Source: CAVXFL01 sp963761015
GTDB taxonomy: Bacteria > Pseudomonadota > Alphaproteobacteria > Acetobacterales > Acetobacteraceae
Assembly: GCA_963761015.1 (NCBI GenBank)
Contig: CAVXFL010000009.1
Location: 682,001-746,000 of the forward strand
Length of the DNA: 64,000 bases
Direction of reading: 5' to 3'
The position numbers were made by a program, and so were the translations under genes. The number at the start of each line of letters is the position of its first letter. Position 1 is the stretch's first letter. The notes under the pieces are model-generated. The model saw only the letters and a program-made list of their open reading frames with translations. It did not search any database and had not been told where the DNA came from. This document shows, piece after piece, positions 60,282 through 64,000 of the stretch.

Positions 60282-61634
60282 ATGCCGGAACTCTACCTGC
60301 ACAACAGCCTGACGCGGCGGCGCGAGCGGTTCGTCCCGCTCGATCCCCGGCATGTGCGCATGTACGTCTGCGGGCCGACCGTGTACGACGTGCCGCATCT
60401 CGGCAACGCCCGCCCGGCCGTGGTGTTCGACGTGCTCGCGCGCCTGCTGCGCCGGCTCTATCCGCGCGTCACCTACGTCCAGAACATCACCGACGTCGAC
60501 GACAAGATCAACACGCGCGCGGCCGAGACGGGCGAGCCCATTTCCGCCATCACCGCCCGGACCGCCGCCGAATACCACGCCGACATGGCGGCGCTGGGCG
60601 TCGTGCCCCCGGACGTGGAGCCGCGCGCCACCGCGCACGTCCCGGAGATGATCGCGCTCATCGAGCGGCTGATCGCGAGCGACCACGCCTACGCCGCCGA
60701 CGGTCACGTGCTGTTCGCGGTCGCGAGCTTTGCGGAATACGGAAAGCTGTCGGGCCGCAGCCCGGACGAATTGTTGGCGGGCGCGCGCGTGGAGGTAGCG
60801 CCGTACAAGCGCGATCCCGGCGATTTCGTGCTGTGGAAGCCCTCGACGCCGGATCTGCCCGGCTGGCATAGTCCCTGGGGGCGCGGCCGGCCGGGCTGGC
60901 ACATCGAGTGCAGTGCCATGTCCTGGCGCTATCTCGGCGAGACCTTCGACATCCACGGCGGCGGCGGCGATCTGTTGTTCCCGCACCACGAGAACGAGCG
61001 GGCGCAAAGCCTCTGCGCCTTTCCCGGCAGCCGCTTCGCCCGCTACTGGGTCCACAACGGCATGCTGCGCGTGAACGGCGAGAAGATGTCGAAGAGCCTC
61101 GGCAACATCGTCACGCTGCGCGACGTGCTGGCGCGCGCCCCCGCCGAGGCGGTGCGACTGGTGCTGCTGCGCACCCATTACCGGGCGGTGCTCGATTTCT
61201 CCGATACGGCGCTGGCCGAGGCGCGCCGCGACATGGACCGGTTCTACCGCGCCCTGGAACACGCCCCGACCGGCGCCGGGGCCCACGATTCCGTGCCGGC
61301 CGGCGTGCTGGACGCGCTCTGCGACGATCTGAACACCCCGCTCGCGATTTCCGAACTGCACCGGCTGGCCGATGCGGCGCTCGCGGGCGAGGAGGACGCG
61401 CCAACGGAACTGCGCGGCGGCGCTCGGCTGCTCGGACTGTTGCAGGGCGACGCGGCCGAATGGTTTCGCGGCGGCGTGGACGCCGCGGGGATCGAGGCCA
61501 AGATCGCGGCGCGGTCGGATGCCCGCCGCGCCCGCGACTTCGCCCGCGCCGACGCCATCCGCGCCGAACTCGCCGCCGAGGGCATCGTGCTGGAGGACAC
61601 GGCGGCGGGAACCACGTGGCGCCGCGCCTCTTGA
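60282..61634 (+). CDS. cysS: Cysteinyl-tRNA synthetase
   Basis: Charges tRNA-Cys. The 450-residue protein has the class I HIGH motif in the form PHLGNARP, zinc ligands in MYVCGPTVYD, WHIECSAMS and PHHENERAQS, and the signature GEKMSKSLGN (KMSKS). The ATG at 60282 gives the family start MPELYLHNSLTRRRERF. It is followed after 42 bp by the DUF305 gene. Confidence 0.96.
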   Translation: MPELYLHNSLTRRRERFVPLDPRHVRMYVCGPTVYDVPHLGNARPAVVFDVLARLLRRLYPRVTYVQNITDVDDKINTRAAETGEPISAITARTAAEYHADMAALGVVPPDVEPRATAHVPEMIALIERLIASDHAYAADGHVLFAVASFAEYGKLSGRSPDELLAGARVEVAPYKRDPGDFVLWKPSTPDLPGWHSPWGRGRPGWHIECSAMSWRYLGETFDIHGGGGDLLFPHHENERAQSLCAFPGSRFARYWVHNGMLRVNGEKMSKSLGNIVTLRDVLARAPAEAVRLVLLRTHYRAVLDFSDTALAEARRDMDRFYRALEHAPTGAGAHDSVPAGVLDALCDDLNTPLAISELHRLADAALAGEEDAPTELRGGARLLGLLQGDAAEWFRGGVDAAGIEAKIAARSDARRARDFARADAIRAELAAEGIVLEDTAAGTTWRRAS

Positions 61635-61676
61635 GCCTTGGATCGTTCATGTTCTCCAAGGACAGGAGGTTCCGCC

Positions 61677-62153
61677 ATGCACCGCACGATGCCGTGCCTC
61701 GCCGCCCTGGCCCTGGCCGCCGCGCTCCCGGCCTGCACCGCGGTTTCGCAGCGGCCGGCCGGGTCGATGCCGCCGCTCGGATCGGGGCAGCCGCCCGGCC
61801 ATGTCGCCGTGACGGCGACCGTCGGTCCCCACGGCGAGGCGGTTCCCTGGACGATGCAACCGCCCGGCGGCCCTGCCCGGCCGCCGGAGCCCAGTTCCAC
61901 GGTCGCTTATCGCGGCGTGCTTTCCCGCGCCCGTATCGGCATGGCGATCCCGTTCACCGGGGACGCCGACCAGGACTTCGTCGGCAACATGGTGCCGCAC
62001 CAGGAAGCGGGGATCGATCTCGCCGAGGTCGAGCTGAAATACGGCCGCAACCCGGAGGTCCTGCGCCTCGCCAGACGGATCATCCGCGAGAACCGGCGCG
62101 AGAACGACGCCATGAACGCCTGGCTGCGGCGGCATCCGGTTGTGCAGCGATGA
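61677..62153 (+). CDS. DUF305 lipoprotein-like protein
   Basis: The 158-residue protein has a signal peptide with a lipobox-like ALPACTA (Cys20), a Pro/Gly-rich linker and a DUF305 domain: DQDFVGNMVPHQEAGIDLAEVELK and ARRIIRENRRENDAMNAWL. DUF305 proteins are ferritin-like periplasmic proteins, often near copper or other metal genes. Only one of the usual paired His is retained in the first motif (PHQEA where many have HHxxA). A strong AGGAGG Shine-Dalgarno precedes the ATG. Confidence 0.85.
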   Translation: MHRTMPCLAALALAAALPACTAVSQRPAGSMPPLGSGQPPGHVAVTATVGPHGEAVPWTMQPPGGPARPPEPSSTVAYRGVLSRARIGMAIPFTGDADQDFVGNMVPHQEAGIDLAEVELKYGRNPEVLRLARRIIRENRRENDAMNAWLRRHPVVQR

Positions 62154-62163
62154 TTGCGGCCGC

Positions 62164-62961
62164 ATGACCGGGCGTGATGGCGGCGCGGGGCTCGCGCCCG
62201 CCGGGAACGCCCCGGTCGTCGTTCTGGTGCGCCCGCAGCTCGCGGAAAACATCGGCGCGGCCGCACGGGCGATGGGCAATGGCGGCTTGTTCCATCTGCG
62301 CCTCGTCGCCCCGCGCGATGGCTGGCCGCAGGAGAAAGCCTGGCGCACCGCCTCGGGGGCCGATGCCATCCTGAACGCGCTCAGCGTGCACGACTCGCTC
62401 GCCGAGGCGGTGGCGGATCTCCACCACGTCTACGCGACCTGTCCGCGCCCGCGGCATATCGTCAAGCCGGTGCTGACGGCGCGCGGGGCGGCGGCGGAAC
62501 TGCGCGAGGTCGGCGCGCGCGGGCTCAAGGCGGGCGTGCTGTTCGGCCCGGAACGGGCCGGGCTCGACAACGACGAGATGGCGCACGCGGACGCGCTGAT
62601 CCGCTATCCGCTCAATCCCGGCTTCATGTCGCTGAACATCGCGCAGGCGGTGATGATCCTGGCCTACGAGTGGTGGACCGCCGCCGATCCCACACCGCCG
62701 CGGCTGCTGATGACCAACGAGACGCGGGTGGCGACGAAGGGCCAGTTGGAGAATTTCCTGGCGCAGCTGGTCGATCAGCTCGATGCCTGTGGCTTCCTGC
62801 GCAACCCGCCGAAGCGGCCCGGCATGATCCGCAACATCCGCCACTTCTTCCAGCGCGGCGAGGTGACCGAGCAGGAACTCCGCACCTTGCATGGCATCGT
62901 GACCGAATTGGCGATCGGCCGCCGGGCGCGCGGGCGGCTGGAGCCCGACATGCTGCCATAG
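62164..62961 (+). CDS. trmJ: tRNA (Cm32/Um32) methyltransferase
   Basis: SPOUT-class enzyme that 2'-O-methylates position 32 of tRNA. The 265-residue protein has the knot motifs LVRPQLAENIGAAARAMGN, VLFGPERAGLDNDEMAHAD and PLNPGFMSLNIAQAVMILAYE (in part), typical of TrmJ. A C-terminal helical region (QLENFLAQLVDQLDACGFL) matches the family. The ATG at 62164 begins 10 bp after the DUF305 stop. Confidence 0.92.
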   Translation: MTGRDGGAGLAPAGNAPVVVLVRPQLAENIGAAARAMGNGGLFHLRLVAPRDGWPQEKAWRTASGADAILNALSVHDSLAEAVADLHHVYATCPRPRHIVKPVLTARGAAAELREVGARGLKAGVLFGPERAGLDNDEMAHADALIRYPLNPGFMSLNIAQAVMILAYEWWTAADPTPPRLLMTNETRVATKGQLENFLAQLVDQLDACGFLRNPPKRPGMIRNIRHFFQRGEVTEQELRTLHGIVTELAIGRRARGRLEPDMLP

Positions 62962-62992
62962 GCTGGCGCGCCAGCCGGCCGCCGAAGCGGCG

Positions 62993-63145
62993 CTACCAGA
63001 ACCCGACCAGCACCAGGACGAGGATCACCACGAGAACGACGCTGAGCCCGCCCGCCGGGTAGTAGCCCCACCCGGCGCTGTACGGCCAGGTCGGCAGCGC
63101 GGCCAGCAGCAGCAGAATCAGGATGACCAGCAGTATCCAGCCCAT
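62993..63145 (-). CDS. DUF3309 small membrane peptide
   Basis: The product is 50 residues from the ATG at 63145: two hydrophobic helices (MGWILLVILILLLLAALP and VVLVVILVLVLVGFW) around a conserved aromatic/Gly loop (TWPYSAGWGYYPAGGLS). This is the DUF3309 pattern, widespread in proteobacteria, with unknown function. A longer upstream start exists but adds a non-hydrophobic Arg-rich tail and is rejected. Confidence 0.8.
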   Translation of the reverse strand: MGWILLVILILLLLAALPTWPYSAGWGYYPAGGLSVVLVVILVLVLVGFW

Positions 63146-63255
63146 GTGCCGCTCGCTTCCCGGAGCCGTGGCAATACGCCGGCAACGCACCGGGGCGGGA
63201 ACGGTTCACCCGCGCATCGCATAAGCGGTTTGTCGTGAACGCGGGATCCGCGCGG

Positions 63256-63921
63256 TCAGACCAGGTGCTTGGCGAAGAAGGCGAGGGTGCGGGTCTCGGC
63301 CAGTTGCGCGGCCTCGGCATTGTAGCTGCCGCGCTCGTCGCAACCGAAGCCGTGGCCGGCGCCCGGGTAGGTGTAAATTTCCACCGATGGCTGCGCGGCG
63401 CGGATGGCCTCGACGTCGGCGAGCGGAATGGAGGCGTCGGTCTCGCCGAAATGCAGCTGCACCGGGCAGTGCGGCTTGGCCGTGCGGGTCGCGGCGATCT
63501 GGCCGCCGTACCATCCGACCGCGGCGCCGAACAGATCGGTCCGGGTCGCGCCCCACCACGCCACCGTACCGCCAAAGCAATACCCGACGATGCCGCGCTT
63601 CCTCGCCCCCAGCGCCTCGAGCGCAGCCGTGATGTCGGCGATCACGCCCGCTTCCGACAGCTTGCCGCGCACTTCCCGGCCGCGCGCGATGTCGTCCGGC
63701 GTGTAGCCGAGTTCGACGCCGCGTTCCGCCCGGTCGAACAGGGCCGGAGCGACAACGAAGTAGCCCTCCTCGGCGAACCGGTCGCAGACTTTTCGGATGT
63801 GGCGGTTCACGCCGAAAATTTCCTGCACCACCACGAGCCCGCGCGGCGCTTGCGGAGGCCCGCTCTGGTAGACGGAAAGGGTATGGCCGTCCGCGGCCTT
63901 CAGGTCGATCGTGTAAGCCAT
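63256..63921 (-). CDS. Dienelactone hydrolase family protein
   Basis: Alpha/beta hydrolase related to carboxymethylenebutenolidase. The 221-residue protein has VVVQEIFGVNRHIRKVCDRFA, the nucleophile Cys115 in IVGYCFGGTVAWW (Cys where other alpha/beta hydrolases have Ser), Asp162 in GETDASIPL and His190 in PGAGHGFGC. It may hydrolyse dienelactones or related lactones from aromatic catabolism. The genes around it give no pathway context. The final 79 bp of the window hold no further gene. Confidence 0.92.
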   Translation of the reverse strand: MAYTIDLKAADGHTLSVYQSGPPQAPRGLVVVQEIFGVNRHIRKVCDRFAEEGYFVVAPALFDRAERGVELGYTPDDIARGREVRGKLSEAGVIADITAALEALGARKRGIVGYCFGGTVAWWGATRTDLFGAAVGWYGGQIAATRTAKPHCPVQLHFGETDASIPLADVEAIRAAQPSVEIYTYPGAGHGFGCDERGSYNAEAAQLAETRTLAFFAKHLV

Positions 63922-64000
63922 GGCGTGCTCCCTGCCTCGCGAGGCCCATAGGCTATCGCCGCGCGCCGGAACGCGCCAGCATCGATCGGTGTCGGCGATG

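Noticed and set aside
1..64000. CRISPR array
   Set aside because: No set of regularly spaced direct repeats with unique spacers was found; the only tandem repeat is a two-copy 17-bp unit at 43677.

Overview
The window is high-GC, gene-dense bacterial DNA from an alphaproteobacterium. The best guess is Rhodospirillales/Acetobacteraceae. This rests on the ChvI/ChvG pair next to pckA, FlbT, a cysteine-free (metal-variant) HemB, the order glyA-nrdR-ribD-ribE-ribBA-ribH-nusB-thiL, a fused RibBA with a degenerate second domain, and the ELM1-like protein next to pyrE. The family-level placement is inference.

Layout. 0-4.6 kb: aroC, an orphan flbT, apt, tRNA-Pro(CGG), a LOG-family nucleotidase, and a cytochrome c'/cytochrome b561 pair. 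4.6-13 kb: envelope proteins (multi-TM protein, LysM protein, lipoprotein), a GH15 glucan hydrolase, an AI-2E-type permease, and the ChvG/ChvI two-component system. 13-19 kb: HugZ-like protein, pckA, an AhpD-like protein, a lipoprotein, a glycine-rich RTX-like protein and a 0.7 kb gene-free stretch. 19-24.4 kb: NIPSNAP protein, branched-chain aminotransferase, amidase, enoyl-CoA hydratase and class III CoA-transferase, the last four probably one catabolic operon. 24.4-28 kb: hrcA divergent from rph-rdgB, then hemB. 28-35 kb: an accessory island with intergenic palindromes, an IS5-like remnant, an IS3-family element with a 3-bp target duplication, and a YhaO/YhaN (SbcD/SbcC-like) gene pair; nearly every reading frame here is broken. 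35.5-45.3 kb: class III nucleotide cyclase, thiL-nusB-riboflavin operon, nrdR, glyA, amino-acid permease. 45.3-50 kb: barnase/barstar pair and cobS-cobT-cobB-cobA. 50-64 kb: divergent SDR, PRC-barrel protein, PH-domain protein, TPP enzyme, MqsR/MqsA toxin-antitoxin with an inactivated toxin, a deleted aminotransferase, pyrE, ELM1-like protein, a broken DNA methyltransferase, tartrate dehydrogenase, cysS, a DUF305 protein, trmJ, a DUF3309 peptide and dienelactone hydrolase.

The main caution is frame integrity. One-base shifts split the cytochrome c', chvG, amidase, hemB, cobS, yhaO, yhaN (several) and IS3 (several) reading frames. In-frame stops cut the cyclase, mqsR and the DNA methyltransferase. 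HemB should be essential and the protein sequence stays conserved on both sides of each shift, so many of these are probably sequencing or assembly indels. The mqsR stop falls exactly on the predicted catalytic tyrosine and the aminotransferase has lost about two thirds of its length, so those two look biological. I found no convincing previously undescribed multi-gene system. The most interesting local systems are the silenced MqsR/MqsA module with its operator, the secreted barnase with its barstar, and the YhaO/YhaN pair with an IS inserted directly downstream.
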